The notes: a model not told the origin generated them from the sequence alone. A stretch of 64,000 nucleotides of DNA from Pseudomonas schmalbachii (GCF_017589465.1 NZ_JAELYA010000004.1:1-64000), one strand, 5' to 3'. Positions 8,192-17,340 are shown, numbered from the stretch's first letter. Numbers and translations are program-made.

Positions 8192-8920
8192 ATGTCTAGA
8201 CAAAACGGACCGCGGACGCGCTACCAGGAGCTGGCCGGCGTACTCGCCGACGAGGTGCGCCGCCACTACCGCCCCGGCGACCTGCTGCCGGCCGAGACGC
8301 GCCTGGCCTCGCGCTTCGCGGTGAACCGGCACACGGTGCGGCGGGCGATGGACGAGCTGGTCAACCTCGGCATGATCAGCCGCCATCCCGGTCGCGGCAC
8401 CCAGGTCGTCGACCAGCGCCTGAGCTACGCCGTGCAAGCCACCAGCCAGGTGTCGAGCAACCTCGCCCAGCTCGGCCTGGCCAGCCGCACCGCATGCCTC
8501 GACCAGGGCCTGCAGCCGGCGCCGGCGGAGATCGCCGCCTGCTTCGGCCACGGCGAAGGCACGCCATTGCTGAAGGTCGACACCCTGCGCAGCAGCGACG
8601 ACGAACCGCTGATCCTGCTGCGCCACTGGTTCGACCCGGCGCGCGTGCCGGACTGGACGCGCCACTACCAGGGCGGCTCCACCCGCGCCCTGCTGGAGTC
8701 GCGCTACGGCCTGGTGCTGCGCCGCCAGCGCGTGCGCATCCTCGCCTGCGAAGCCGGCCCGGACGAGGCCTATCGCCTGCGCTGCCCACGCGGCGCGGCC
8801 CTGCTGCAACTGCTCAGCGAGAACGTCGATGCCGCCGGCCGGCTGGTGGAAGTTTCCATCGGCCGCGCCCGCGGCGACCGCCTCACCTACCACTTCGAAT
8901 TTCCCGAGGTACAGCCATGA
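8192..8920 (+). CDS. phnF: GntR-family regulator of phosphonate genes
   Basis: A 242-residue HutC-subfamily regulator. An N-terminal GntR winged helix (about 8-75, with RHYRPGDLLPAETRLASRF) precedes a UTRA effector domain (about 95-235). It sits between transport (phnCDE) and C-P lyase (phnG onward) genes, as in E. coli, and overlaps phnG by ATGA. A GTCTAGAC palindrome overlaps its own start codon, suggesting autoregulation. Whether it responds to phosphate, a phosphonate or a pathway intermediate is unknown. Confidence 0.93.
   Translation: MSRQNGPRTRYQELAGVLADEVRRHYRPGDLLPAETRLASRFAVNRHTVRRAMDELVNLGMISRHPGRGTQVVDQRLSYAVQATSQVSSNLAQLGLASRTACLDQGLQPAPAEIAACFGHGEGTPLLKVDTLRSSDDEPLILLRHWFDPARVPDWTRHYQGGSTRALLESRYGLVLRRQRVRILACEAGPDEAYRLRCPRGAALLQLLSENVDAAGRLVEVSIGRARGDRLTYHFEFPEVQP
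8193..8202. promoter_or_regulatory. Candidate PhnF operator overlapping the phnF start codon
   Basis: TGTCTAGACA is a perfect 10-bp palindrome starting one base into the phnF ATG. It shares the GTCTAGAC core with the site before phnC. A repressor bound here could block elongation or an internal promoter. Confidence 0.5.
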
Positions 8921-9351
8921 ATGACCGGCAACGCCGTCAGCGCGTGTTCGCCCTGACCCCGCGCGCCACCCTCGAACGGCACTGGCAGGCGCTCGCCCTG
9001 GACTGCCCGCACACCGCCCTGCGCGCGCCGGAGATCGGCCTGGCGATGCTGCGCGGACGCATCGGCGGCAACGGCCAGGCCTTCAACCTGGGCGAGATGA
9101 CCATGGTCCGCGCCAGCGTCGCGCTGGCCGACGGCACCCTCGGCCACGGCTACGTCGCCGGCCGCGACCGCCGCCATGCCGAACTGATCGCCCTGCTCGA
9201 TGCCTGCGCGCAGAAGCCCGAATGGGCGCCGCGCATCGAGCGGGAACTGCTGCAACCGCTGGAGGCCGAGCTGGCCGCGCGTCACGCCGAGGCGTCGCGC
9301 AAGGCCGCCGCCACCCGCGTGGACTTCTTCACCCTGGTCCGGGGGGACTGA
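8917..9351 (+). CDS. phnG: C-P lyase core subunit PhnG
   Basis: A 144-residue subunit of the PhnGHIJ core, which with PhnI and PhnH transfers the phosphonate to the ribose C1' of ATP. The sequence matches PhnG throughout, including GNGQAFNLGEMTMVRASV (about 49-66) and a conserved GHGYVAGRDRRHAE block. The start codon overlaps the phnF stop as ATGA, so translation is coupled. Length is normal. Confidence 0.94.
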   Translation: MNDRQRRQRVFALTPRATLERHWQALALDCPHTALRAPEIGLAMLRGRIGGNGQAFNLGEMTMVRASVALADGTLGHGYVAGRDRRHAELIALLDACAQKPEWAPRIERELLQPLEAELAARHAEASRKAAATRVDFFTLVRGD

Positions 9352-9356
9352 ACACC

Positions 9357-9962
9357 ATGACCGACCTTTCACCCACGGCCTACTGGCCGGCCCTCGCCGA
9401 TCCCGTGCTGGACGGCCAGCGCCTGTTCCGCCAACTGCTCGCCGCGCTCTCCGAGCCCGGCACCGTGCAGCAACTGGACGCCCCGCAACCGCCAGAAGAC
9501 GGCTGCGGCGCAGCGCTCTGGGGCAGCCTGCTGGCGCTCTGCGATCCGGAAGTGAAGCTGTGCTTCGGCGAAGGGCTGGACTCGCCGAACCTGCGCGCCT
9601 CGCTGGCCTTCCACACTGGCGCGAAAAGCACCGCCGATTCGCGCCAGGCCGACTTCGCCGTGATCGACGCCGCCGCCCCCTTCGCCGCTGACGACTTCCG
9701 CCTCGGCGAGCCGATCGCCCCGGAACGCAGCACCACCCTGCTGGTGCGCGTCGAGCGACTGGACAGCGCGCCCGTCTGGCGCCTCAGCGGCCCCGGCATT
9801 CCCGGCGAACGCCATCTCGATATCGGCGCCTGTCATCCGAGCCTGCTCGCCGCCCTGCAAGCCAATAGCGACAGCTTCCCCTGCGGCCTGGACGTGTTCT
9901 TCGTCTGTGGCGACCGCGTGGTCGGCCTGCCGCGCTCAACCCGGATCGAGGAGGTGCGCTGA
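9357..9962 (+). CDS. phnH: C-P lyase core subunit PhnH
   Basis: A 201-residue PhnH, the scaffold subunit of the C-P lyase core, distantly related to PLP-dependent transferases but without the cofactor. The N-terminal DPVLDGQRLFRQLLAALSEPG (about 18-38) and the C-terminal GIPGERHLDIG followed by PCGLDVFFVCGD and GLPRST are diagnostic. It starts 5 bp after phnG ends, and its stop overlaps the phnI start (TGATG). Confidence 0.94.
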   Translation: MTDLSPTAYWPALADPVLDGQRLFRQLLAALSEPGTVQQLDAPQPPEDGCGAALWGSLLALCDPEVKLCFGEGLDSPNLRASLAFHTGAKSTADSRQADFAVIDAAAPFAADDFRLGEPIAPERSTTLLVRVERLDSAPVWRLSGPGIPGERHLDIGACHPSLLAALQANSDSFPCGLDVFFVCGDRVVGLPRSTRIEEVR

Positions 9963-11050
9963 TGTACGTCGCCGTCAAAGGGGGCGAAACGGCCATCGCC
10001 AACGCCCACCGCCTGCTCGCCGAACAACGCCGTGGCGACACCGAGCAGCCGCTGCTGAACGACGCCCAGGTGCGCGACCAGTTGCGTCTCGCCGTGGACC
10101 GGGTGATGAGCGAAGCCTCGCTGCACGATCCCGACCTCGCCGCCCTGGCCCTGCGCCAGGCCAGCGGCGACCTGGTGGAAGCCGCCTTCCTCCTGCGCGC
10201 CTACCGCACCACGCTGTCGCGGCTGGCCACCAGCCTGCCGCTGGATACCGCCAACATGCGCCTGGAGCGCCGCATCAGCGCGGTGTTCAAGGACATCCCC
10301 GGCGGCCAGGTGCTTGGCCCGACCTACGACTACAGCCACCGCCTGCTGGAATTCGCCCGCCTCGCCGAAGACCTGCCGCCGCCGGCGGAAGTCGCCGACC
10401 AGCCGCTGGAGCCCTGCCCGCCAATCCTCGAACTGCTGGATGCAGAGGGGCTGGTGGAACGCAACGCCGACGACGGCGCGGAGCCGTTCGACATCACCCT
10501 GGAGCCGCCGAGCTATCCGCCGCAGCGCGCCACCCGCCTGCAGATGCTGGCGCGCGCCGACGAGGGCTGGCTGCTCGCCCTCGGCTATTCCACCCAGCGC
10601 GGCTACGGACGCAACCACCCGTTCGCCGGCGAGATCCGCATGGGCGCGGTGGAAGTGGAGATCTACTCGGAAGAGCTGGGCATGCCGATCTGCATCGGCG
10701 AGGTCGAGCTGACCGAATGCCAGATGCTCAACCAGTTCGTCGGCAGCCGCGACCACGGCCCGCAGTTCACCCGCAGCTACGGCCTGACCTTCGGCCGCAA
10801 CGAGCGCAAGAGCATGGCCATGGCGCTGGTCGACCGCTCGCTGCGCGCCGCCGAGTTGGGCGAGGAAATCGCCGGGCCGGCGCAGCAGCCGGAATTCGTC
10901 CTCGCCCACGCCGACAACATCGAGGCCTCCGGCTTCGTCTCCCACCTCAAGCTGCCGCACTACGTGGACTTCCAGGCCGAGCTCGACCTGCTGCGCCGTC
11001 TGCGCAGGGAGTTCCACACCGGCCGCGCCGCTGCCGAGGAGCAGCCATGA
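9962..11050 (+). CDS. phnI: C-P lyase core subunit PhnI
   Basis: A 362-residue PhnI, the nucleosidase-like subunit that displaces adenine from ATP and installs the phosphonate at ribose C1'. MYVAVKGGETAIANAHRLL at the start and TQRGYGRNHPF (about 213-223) are conserved. The C-terminal HADNIEASGFVSHLKLPHYVDF has the His residues thought to bind metal near the active site. Overlaps phnH and phnJ by 1 and 4 bp. Confidence 0.95.
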   Translation: MYVAVKGGETAIANAHRLLAEQRRGDTEQPLLNDAQVRDQLRLAVDRVMSEASLHDPDLAALALRQASGDLVEAAFLLRAYRTTLSRLATSLPLDTANMRLERRISAVFKDIPGGQVLGPTYDYSHRLLEFARLAEDLPPPAEVADQPLEPCPPILELLDAEGLVERNADDGAEPFDITLEPPSYPPQRATRLQMLARADEGWLLALGYSTQRGYGRNHPFAGEIRMGAVEVEIYSEELGMPICIGEVELTECQMLNQFVGSRDHGPQFTRSYGLTFGRNERKSMAMALVDRSLRAAELGEEIAGPAQQPEFVLAHADNIEASGFVSHLKLPHYVDFQAELDLLRRLRREFHTGRAAAEEQP

Positions 11051-11886
11051 CCGACTACAACTTCGCCTACCTCAACGAGCAGAGCAAACGCATGATCCGC
11101 CGCGCGCTGCTCAAGGCCGTGGCCATCCCCGGCTACCAGGTGCCCTTCGGCGGCCGCGAGATGCCCATGCCCTACGGCTGGGGCACCGGCGGCGTGCAGC
11201 TGACCGCCAGCCTGCTCGGCCCGGACGACGTGCTCAAGGTGATCGACCAGGGCGCCGACGACACCACCAACGCGGTCAGCATCCGCAACTTCTTCGCCCG
11301 CGTCGGCGACGGCATCGCCACCACCGAGAAGACCGCCGAGGCGACGCTGATCCAGACCCGCCACCGGATTCCGGAAACGCCGCTGCGCGCCGGGCAGATC
11401 CTGGTGTTCCAGGTGCCGATTCCCGAGCCGCTGCGCTTCATCGAGCCGCGCGACGAGGAAACCCGCGTGCTCCATGCGCTGGAGGAGTACGGAATCATGC
11501 ACGTGAAGCTCTACGAGGACATCGCCCGCCACGGCCATATCGCCACCGCGTACGCCTACCCGGTGATCGTCGCCGGGCGCTACCTCACCGATCCCTCGCC
11601 GATTCCCAAGTTCGACAACCCGAAGCTGCACATGAACCCGGCGCTGCTGCTGTTCGGCGCCGGCCGCGAGAAGCGCCTGTACGCCATCCCGCCGTACACC
11701 GACGTGCGCAGCCTGGAGTTCGTCGACCACCCGTTCGAGATCCAGAGCTGGGAGGAACGCTGCGCGCTGTGCGGCAGCGACCACAGCTATCTCGACGAGG
11801 TGATCGTCGACGACGCCGGCGGGCGCATCCACGTCTGCTCCGATACCGACTACTGCCGTTCGCGCCACGAGGAAAGCCTGCAATGA
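11047..11886 (+). CDS. phnJ: Carbon-phosphorus lyase, radical SAM subunit PhnJ
   Basis: A 279-residue radical SAM enzyme that cleaves the C-P bond of 5-phosphoribosyl 1-phosphonate, releasing a hydrocarbon and ribose cyclic phosphate. Four cysteines, C239, C242, C264 and C270, match E. coli C241/C244/C266/C272 with a constant offset; three bind the [4Fe-4S] cluster and one forms the thiyl radical. The key residues are all present, so activity is expected. ATGA overlaps join it to phnI and phnK. Confidence 0.96.
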   Translation: MTDYNFAYLNEQSKRMIRRALLKAVAIPGYQVPFGGREMPMPYGWGTGGVQLTASLLGPDDVLKVIDQGADDTTNAVSIRNFFARVGDGIATTEKTAEATLIQTRHRIPETPLRAGQILVFQVPIPEPLRFIEPRDEETRVLHALEEYGIMHVKLYEDIARHGHIATAYAYPVIVAGRYLTDPSPIPKFDNPKLHMNPALLLFGAGREKRLYAIPPYTDVRSLEFVDHPFEIQSWEERCALCGSDHSYLDEVIVDDAGGRIHVCSDTDYCRSRHEESLQ

Positions 11887-12674
11887 AACTGCCCGACCTC
11901 GACTTCGCGCCGCTGCTCGAAGCGCGCGGCCTGACCCGCCTGTACGCGCCCGGCCAGGGCTGCGAGGCCATCGACTTCACCCTGCATGCCGGCGAAGTGC
12001 TGGGCATCGTCGGCGAATCCGGCTCCGGCAAGACCACCCTGCTGCGCCTGCTCGCCGGCCTGGAGCGTCCCGACGCCGGCCAGGTGGTCTACCACAGCGA
12101 GACGGAAGGCGAACTCGACCTGCACGCCCTGTCGGAAGCCCGCCGCCGCGCCCTGCTGCGCCTGGAATGGGGACTGGTGCGGCAGAACCCGCGCGACGGC
12201 CTGCGCCTGAACGTCTCCGCCGGCGGCAACATCGGCGAACGCCTGATGGCCCGCGGCGACCGCCATTACGGCGAGCTGCGCGAGACCGCCCAGCGCTGGA
12301 TGCAGCAGGTGGAACTGGACCCGCAGCGCGTCGACGACGCCCCGGCGACCTTCTCCGGCGGCATGCAGCAGCGCCTGCAGATCGCCCGCACCCTGGTCAC
12401 CCAGCCGCGCCTGGTGTTCATGGACGAGCCCACCGGCGGCCTCGACGTCTCGGTGCAGGCGCGCCTGCTCGACCTGATCCGCAATCTCGGCCGCGAGCTG
12501 AACCTGGCCGTGGTGCTGGTCACCCACGATCTCGCCGTCGCCCGCCTGCTCGCCCAGCGCCTGCTGGTGATGCGCCAGGGCCGGGTGATCGAGAGCGGCC
12601 TGACCGACCAGATCCTCGACGACCCGCAGCAGCCGTACACCCAGCTGCTGGTGTCTTCCGTCCTGACCCCGTGA
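11883..12674 (+). CDS. phnK: C-P lyase ABC-type ATPase PhnK
   Basis: A 263-residue ABC ATPase that binds the PhnGHIJ core rather than a membrane permease. Walker A GESGSGKT lies at about 44-51, the signature FSGGMQQRLQIARTL near 157-171 and Walker B LVFMDEP near 178-184. It resembles oligopeptide-type ATPases, as PhnK does in E. coli. Its start overlaps the phnJ stop as ATGA. Phosphonate breakdown requires it in E. coli, probably to remodel the core complex. Confidence 0.94.
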   Translation: MKLPDLDFAPLLEARGLTRLYAPGQGCEAIDFTLHAGEVLGIVGESGSGKTTLLRLLAGLERPDAGQVVYHSETEGELDLHALSEARRRALLRLEWGLVRQNPRDGLRLNVSAGGNIGERLMARGDRHYGELRETAQRWMQQVELDPQRVDDAPATFSGGMQQRLQIARTLVTQPRLVFMDEPTGGLDVSVQARLLDLIRNLGRELNLAVVLVTHDLAVARLLAQRLLVMRQGRVIESGLTDQILDDPQQPYTQLLVSSVLTP

Positions 12675-12682
12675 GGTGCGCC

Positions 12683-13375
12683 GTGCCCCAACTCCGTCTC
12701 AGCGCCCACGCGCTGACCAAGAACTTCACCCTGCACGCCCAGGGCGGCCTGTGCATCGACGCCATGCCGCCGCTGTCCTTCGAACTGCACGCCGGCCAGT
12801 GCCAGGTGCTGCTCGGCCCCAGCGGCGCCGGCAAGAGCACCCTGCTCAAGCTGCTGCACGGCAACTACCGGCTCGAAGGCGGCAGCCTGACCCTGCACGC
12901 CGACAGCGGCAGCCTCGATCTCGCCACGCTGCCGGCGCACGCCTGGCCGCGCCTGCGCCGCGACTGCATCGGCTACGTCAGCCAGTTCCTCCGCGTGGTG
13001 CCGCGCGTATCCGCCCTCGAAGTGGTGATGGAGCCGCTGCTCGAACGCGGCGTCGATCCCGCCGAAGCCCATGCGCGGGCAATCGCCATGCTGCGCCGGC
13101 TGAACCTGCCGGAGCGCCTGTGGAGCCTGGCGCCGGGGACCTTCTCCGGCGGCGAGCAGCAGCGCGTCAACATCGCCCGCGGTTTCATCGCCGAGCTGCC
13201 GATCCTGCTGCTCGACGAACCCACCGCGTCCCTCGACGCCGCCAACCGCGAGGTGGTGATCGAGCTGATCGAGGCGGCCAAGGCCAGCGGCGCCGCCCTG
13301 CTCGGCATCTTCCACGACGAGGCGGTACGCGAGCGCGTCGCCGACGGCTACATCCTCCTGGAGTCCCGCACATGA
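12683..13375 (+). CDS. phnL: C-P lyase ABC-type ATPase PhnL
   Basis: A 230-residue ABC ATPase, partner of PhnK on the C-P lyase core. Walker A is GPSGAGKS (about 44-51), the signature FSGGEQQRVNIARGF and Walker B LLLDEP. The start is the GTG at 12683, nine bases after the phnK stop, with GAGG about 6 nt before it. A long upstream extension of the same frame only shadows phnK. The stop overlaps the phnM ATG. Confidence 0.93.
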   Translation: MPQLRLSAHALTKNFTLHAQGGLCIDAMPPLSFELHAGQCQVLLGPSGAGKSTLLKLLHGNYRLEGGSLTLHADSGSLDLATLPAHAWPRLRRDCIGYVSQFLRVVPRVSALEVVMEPLLERGVDPAEAHARAIAMLRRLNLPERLWSLAPGTFSGGEQQRVNIARGFIAELPILLLDEPTASLDAANREVVIELIEAAKASGAALLGIFHDEAVRERVADGYILLESRT

Positions 13376-14514
13376 AAGAGCAGATTCTCAGCAATGCCCG
13401 CCTGGTCCTCGACGAGCAGGTGGTGAACGGCAGCCTGGTGCTGCGCGACGGGCGCATCGCCGACATCGCCGAAGGCCCGAGCCGCCTGCCCGGCGCCGAG
13501 GACTGCGGCGGCGACTACCTGATGCCCGGCCTGATCGAACTGCATACCGACAACATGGAGAAGTACTTCCAGCCACGGCCGAAGGTCGCCTGGCCGCAGC
13601 GTTCGGCGGCCATGGCGCACGACGCGCAGATGGCCGCCAGCGGCATCACCACGGTGTTCGACGCGCTGTCCATCGGCGATATCGACGACAGCGGCATCCG
13701 CATCGAGATACTGCAACAGATGTGCGATGCGCTTACCGGCCTCGCCAGCCAGGGCCTGGCACGCATCGACCACCGCCTGCACCTGCGCTGCGAGCTGTGC
13801 CACCCGGACACCCTGACGCGCTTCCTGGCGCTGGCCGACCACCCGAAACTCGGACTGGTGTCGTTGATGGATCACGCGCCGGGGCAGCGCCAGTTCACCG
13901 ACATCGCCCACTACCGCACCTACTACAAGGGCAAGTACCGCCTGAGCGACGAGGGCATCGAGGCATTCATCGTGCAGCGCCAGGCCGACAGCGCCCGCTA
14001 CAGCGACAGCCATCGCCAGCGCATCGCCGAGGAAAGCCGCGTGCGCGGCCTGTCGCTGGCCAGCCATGACGACGCCACCGAGGCGCACATCGAGGAGAGC
14101 CACGCCCACGGCTGCCGCCTGGCGGAATTCCCGACCACCCTGGAAGCGGCCCGCGCGGCGCGGCGCAAGGGGCTGGCGGTGATCATGGGCGCGCCGAACA
14201 TCATTCGCGGCGGCTCGCACTCCGGCAACGTCGCCGCCAGAGAACTGATGCGCGCAGGGCTGCTCGACGTGCTGTCCTCCGACTACTACCCGGCCAGCCT
14301 GCTCGACGCGGTGTTCGCCATCGCCCGCAGCGAGGGCGGCTACGACCTGCCGCGCGCCGTGGGCTGCGCCACCCACACTCCGGCCGAGGCGGTCGGCCTG
14401 CACGATCGCGGGCGCCTGGCCGCCGGCCTGCGCGGCGATCTGCTGCGGGTCGCGGAGGTCGACGGACAGCCGCTGCTGCGCCGGGTCTGGTCCGCCGGCA
14501 ACGTGGTGCACTGA
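13372..14514 (+). CDS. phnM: Alpha-D-ribose 1-methylphosphonate 5-triphosphate diphosphatase
   Basis: A 380-residue amidohydrolase-superfamily enzyme that removes pyrophosphate from the 5' end of the C-P lyase intermediate. The metal-binding HTDNMEKY replaces the classic HxH of the superfamily, as in other PhnM proteins. Later His and Asp ligands occur in HDDATEAH and in SSDYYPAS near the C-terminus. Length and overlap with phnL (ATGA) are normal. Confidence 0.95.
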   Translation: MKEQILSNARLVLDEQVVNGSLVLRDGRIADIAEGPSRLPGAEDCGGDYLMPGLIELHTDNMEKYFQPRPKVAWPQRSAAMAHDAQMAASGITTVFDALSIGDIDDSGIRIEILQQMCDALTGLASQGLARIDHRLHLRCELCHPDTLTRFLALADHPKLGLVSLMDHAPGQRQFTDIAHYRTYYKGKYRLSDEGIEAFIVQRQADSARYSDSHRQRIAEESRVRGLSLASHDDATEAHIEESHAHGCRLAEFPTTLEAARAARRKGLAVIMGAPNIIRGGSHSGNVAARELMRAGLLDVLSSDYYPASLLDAVFAIARSEGGYDLPRAVGCATHTPAEAVGLHDRGRLAAGLRGDLLRVAEVDGQPLLRRVWSAGNVVH

Positions 14515-14524
14515 GGAGCGGCGC

Positions 14525-15091
14525 ATGGGTTATCTGCTCTACCTGATGGGCGCCAGCGGGGTCGGCAAGGACAGCCTGCTGCGCGCCCTGCGCGAACGCG
14601 AACCCGGCTGGCCGGTGGCGCACCGCTACATCACCCGTTCCAGCGACCCCAGCGAGAACTGCGTGAGCCTGAGCGCGGCGGAATTCGCCTGGCGCCGCGA
14701 GGCCGGGCTGTTCAGCCTGCACTGGCAAGCGCACGGGCTGGACTACGGCATCGGCCGCGAAGTGGAGGGCTGGCTGGGCCACAGCGAACTGGTGATCTGC
14801 AACGGCAGTCGCCAACACCTGGCACAGGCGCGTCGACACTTCGGTGCGCGTCTGCTGCCATTGCTGGTGGAAGTCGATGCGGCAACGCTGCGCCAGCGCC
14901 TGTTGCAGCGCGGCCGCGAATCGACCGAACAGATCGAGGCACGCCTGGCCCGCCAGGCCGGCGAGCCGCTGGACGCGGGCCTGCTGCGCCATGACAACAG
15001 CGACGCGCTGGCCGAAAGCGCTGAGCGCCTGCACCAGCGGCTGCGCGGCTGGCTGGCCGAGGCGCGCGCCGAACGGGAGGAAACCGCATGA
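14525..15091 (+). CDS. phnN: Ribose 1,5-bisphosphate phosphokinase
   Basis: A 188-residue P-loop kinase of the guanylate kinase type that makes PRPP from ribose 1,5-bisphosphate, recycling the sugar of the C-P lyase pathway. The P-loop GASGVGKD lies at residues 9-16. The RYITRSSDPSEN block resembles the GMP-binding region of guanylate kinases. GAGCGG precedes the ATG. It overlaps phnP by 4 bp. Confidence 0.93.
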   Translation: MGYLLYLMGASGVGKDSLLRALREREPGWPVAHRYITRSSDPSENCVSLSAAEFAWRREAGLFSLHWQAHGLDYGIGREVEGWLGHSELVICNGSRQHLAQARRHFGARLLPLLVEVDAATLRQRLLQRGRESTEQIEARLARQAGEPLDAGLLRHDNSDALAESAERLHQRLRGWLAEARAEREETA

Positions 15092-15852
15092 GCCAAGCGC
15101 CCAGCCTGCGCCTGCTCGGCACCGGCGATACCGCCCAGGTGCCGTGCTTCGGCTGCACCTGCCCGGCCTGCCAGCGCGCGCGCACGCTGGTCGGTTTTCG
15201 CCGCGAGGCCTGCAGTGCGGAGCTGGTCACCAGTGCCGGACGCTACCTGATCGACGCCGGCCGCCCGGACCTCACACAGCTGTACGACGGCGATCCACCG
15301 CAAGGCATCCTGCTCACCCACTACCACGTCGACCATGTGCAGGGCCTGTTCCACCTGCGCTGGGGCTTGGGTGAGAAGATCCCGGTGTTCGGCCCGAAGG
15401 ACCCGCAAGGCTGCGCCGACCTGCACAAGCACCCCGGGCTGCTGCGCTTCGAGCCGGGGCTGAAGCCGTTCCAGAGCTTCGATCTGGGCGAAGTGCGCGT
15501 CACCCCCGTGCCGCTGCGGCACAGCCGGCCGACCCTCGGCTACTGCCTGGAAGGCCCCGGCCGGCGCATCGCCTATCTCACCGACACCCACGGCCTGCCG
15601 CCGGAAACCGAGCAGTTCCTGCGCCAGTGGAAGCCCCACGGCCTGCTGCTCGACGCCACCTTCGCGCCGGGCCAGGAGGCCTACAACCACAACGACGTGC
15701 CGCAGGCGCTGGAAATCATCGACCGCCTGCAACCCGCGCGCGCCTGGCTCACCCACGTCAGCCACGCGGTGGACGCCGCCGACATGGCCGGCAGCCTGGC
15801 ACTGCCGCCGGGCGTGGAGCTGGCCCGGGACCTGCAAGTCATCTCGCTGTAG
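15088..15852 (+). CDS. phnP: Phosphoribosyl 1,2-cyclic phosphate phosphodiesterase
   Basis: A 254-residue metallo-beta-lactamase-fold enzyme that opens 5-phosphoribosyl 1,2-cyclic phosphate to ribose 1,5-bisphosphate, the PhnN substrate. The HYHVDHVQG motif (about 73-81) gives the binuclear metal ligands. The N-terminal cysteines in CFGCTCPACQRAR form the extra zinc site seen in E. coli PhnP. It closes the cluster: phnO (aminoalkylphosphonate acetyltransferase) is absent between phnN and phnP. Confidence 0.95.
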   Translation: MSQAPSLRLLGTGDTAQVPCFGCTCPACQRARTLVGFRREACSAELVTSAGRYLIDAGRPDLTQLYDGDPPQGILLTHYHVDHVQGLFHLRWGLGEKIPVFGPKDPQGCADLHKHPGLLRFEPGLKPFQSFDLGEVRVTPVPLRHSRPTLGYCLEGPGRRIAYLTDTHGLPPETEQFLRQWKPHGLLLDATFAPGQEAYNHNDVPQALEIIDRLQPARAWLTHVSHAVDAADMAGSLALPPGVELARDLQVISL

Positions 15853-15918
15853 CACCACTGCATACGGCCGAGCGGGGCTACCCTTGAAGTAGACGGTCGC
15901 AACGGGATGACGCAGTAG

Positions 15919-17340
15919 ATGATCCAGTTCCTGCTCGACGATGAATTGCACGAGGTCGATGGCCTGCCCCCGGAAACCAGCCTGCTCGACTACCTGCGCG
16001 GCCATCTCGGGCGCGTGGGCAGCAAGGAAGGCTGTGCCTCCGGCGATTGCGGCGCCTGCACGGTGGTGCTGGCCGAGCCTGACGGCGCGGGCCTGCGCTA
16101 TCGGGCGGTGAACAGCTGCATCACCCTGCTCGGCGCGGCGCACGGGCGACAGGTGCTGACCGTGGAACACCTGGCCGGCGAGACGCTGCACCCGGTGCAG
16201 CAGGCGATGGTCGACTGCCACGGTTCGCAGTGCGGTTTCTGCACGCCGGGCATCGTCATGTCGCTGTTCGCCTGGCAGCACGCCGATCTGCCGCACGACC
16301 GCGAGACGGCGCTGACCGCGCTGTCCGGCAATCTCTGCCGCTGCACCGGCTACCGGCCGATCCTCGCCGCCGCCGAGCGGATCGCCTGCAGCGGCAAATC
16401 CGACCGCTTTACCGCCCATGAACGGGAAACCGCCGCCCGCCTGCACGCCCTGCCGGGTAGCGGCGCACTGGACTGCGGCGACCAGCACGCTTTCCTGCCC
16501 ACGTCGCTGGACGAGCTGGACGCCCTGCTGGCGGCTTATCCACAGGCGCGGCTGATCGCCGGCGGCACCGACCTGGCGCTGGAGGCGACGCAGAACCTGC
16601 AGGGCTTCCCGCAACTGATCCACCTGGAACGCATCGCCGAACTGCAACGCCTGGAGCAGCACACCGACCACCTGCTGATCGGCGCCGCGCGGCCCTATGC
16701 CGACTGCCTGGAGGCGCTATCCGCCTATCCCACGGTCGCCACCCTGCTCGACCGCCTCGGCTCGCTGCAGATCCGCCAGCGCGGCACCCTCGGCGGCAAT
16801 ATCGCCAACGCCTCGCCCATCGGCGACATGCCGCCGCTGCTGCTGGCGCTGGATGCCACGTTGCTGTTGCGCCGCGCCGGACAGGTGCGGGAGGTCCCCA
16901 TCGACGGCTTCTTCACCGGCTACCGGCGGAGCGTGCTGCAACCCCGCGAATACATCGAGGCGATCCGCATCCCGCGGCTGCGCGACGATCAGTTGCTGCG
17001 GGTGGACAAGATCAGCAAGCGCCGCGACGACGACATCTCCGCCGTCTGCATGGCGCTGCGCCTGGATCTCGACGACAACGGCACGGTGCGCGATGCGCGG
17101 CTGGCCTGCGGCGGCATGGCCGCCACGCCATTGCGCGGCCGGCGCACGGAAGCCGCACTGATTGGCCGGCCATTCGACAGCGCTGCCGTGGCTGCCGCCC
17201 AGGCCGCACTGGCGGAAGACTTCCAGCCCATCGACGACCTCCGCGCCAGCGCCGCCTATCGCCTGAAGGTGGCGCAGAACCTGCTGCGGCGTGCATTACT
17301 GGAATGGACTTCCCCCGCCGCGGAGGTACGCCATGCGTAG
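15919..17340 (+). CDS. xdhA: Xanthine dehydrogenase small subunit (Fe-S/FAD)
   Basis: A 473-residue subunit that passes electrons from the molybdenum site in XdhB to NAD+. An N-terminal [2Fe-2S] domain has C39, C44, C47 and C67, and the second cluster domain uses C105, C108, C140 and C142. The FAD domain follows from ~180, with AGGTDLAL and TLGGNIANASPIGDMPP, and then a CO-dehydrogenase flavoprotein C-terminal domain. The stop overlaps the xdhB start by 8 bp. It starts 66 bp after phnP but is functionally unrelated. Confidence 0.95.
   Translation: MIQFLLDDELHEVDGLPPETSLLDYLRGHLGRVGSKEGCASGDCGACTVVLAEPDGAGLRYRAVNSCITLLGAAHGRQVLTVEHLAGETLHPVQQAMVDCHGSQCGFCTPGIVMSLFAWQHADLPHDRETALTALSGNLCRCTGYRPILAAAERIACSGKSDRFTAHERETAARLHALPGSGALDCGDQHAFLPTSLDELDALLAAYPQARLIAGGTDLALEATQNLQGFPQLIHLERIAELQRLEQHTDHLLIGAARPYADCLEALSAYPTVATLLDRLGSLQIRQRGTLGGNIANASPIGDMPPLLLALDATLLLRRAGQVREVPIDGFFTGYRRSVLQPREYIEAIRIPRLRDDQLLRVDKISKRRDDDISAVCMALRLDLDDNGTVRDARLACGGMAATPLRGRRTEAALIGRPFDSAAVAAAQAALAEDFQPIDDLRASAAYRLKVAQNLLRRALLEWTSPAAEVRHA

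Noticed and set aside
16536-16544. DnaA box inside xdhA
   Set aside because: A single TTATCCACA in coding sequence is expected by chance and is not part of the cluster.
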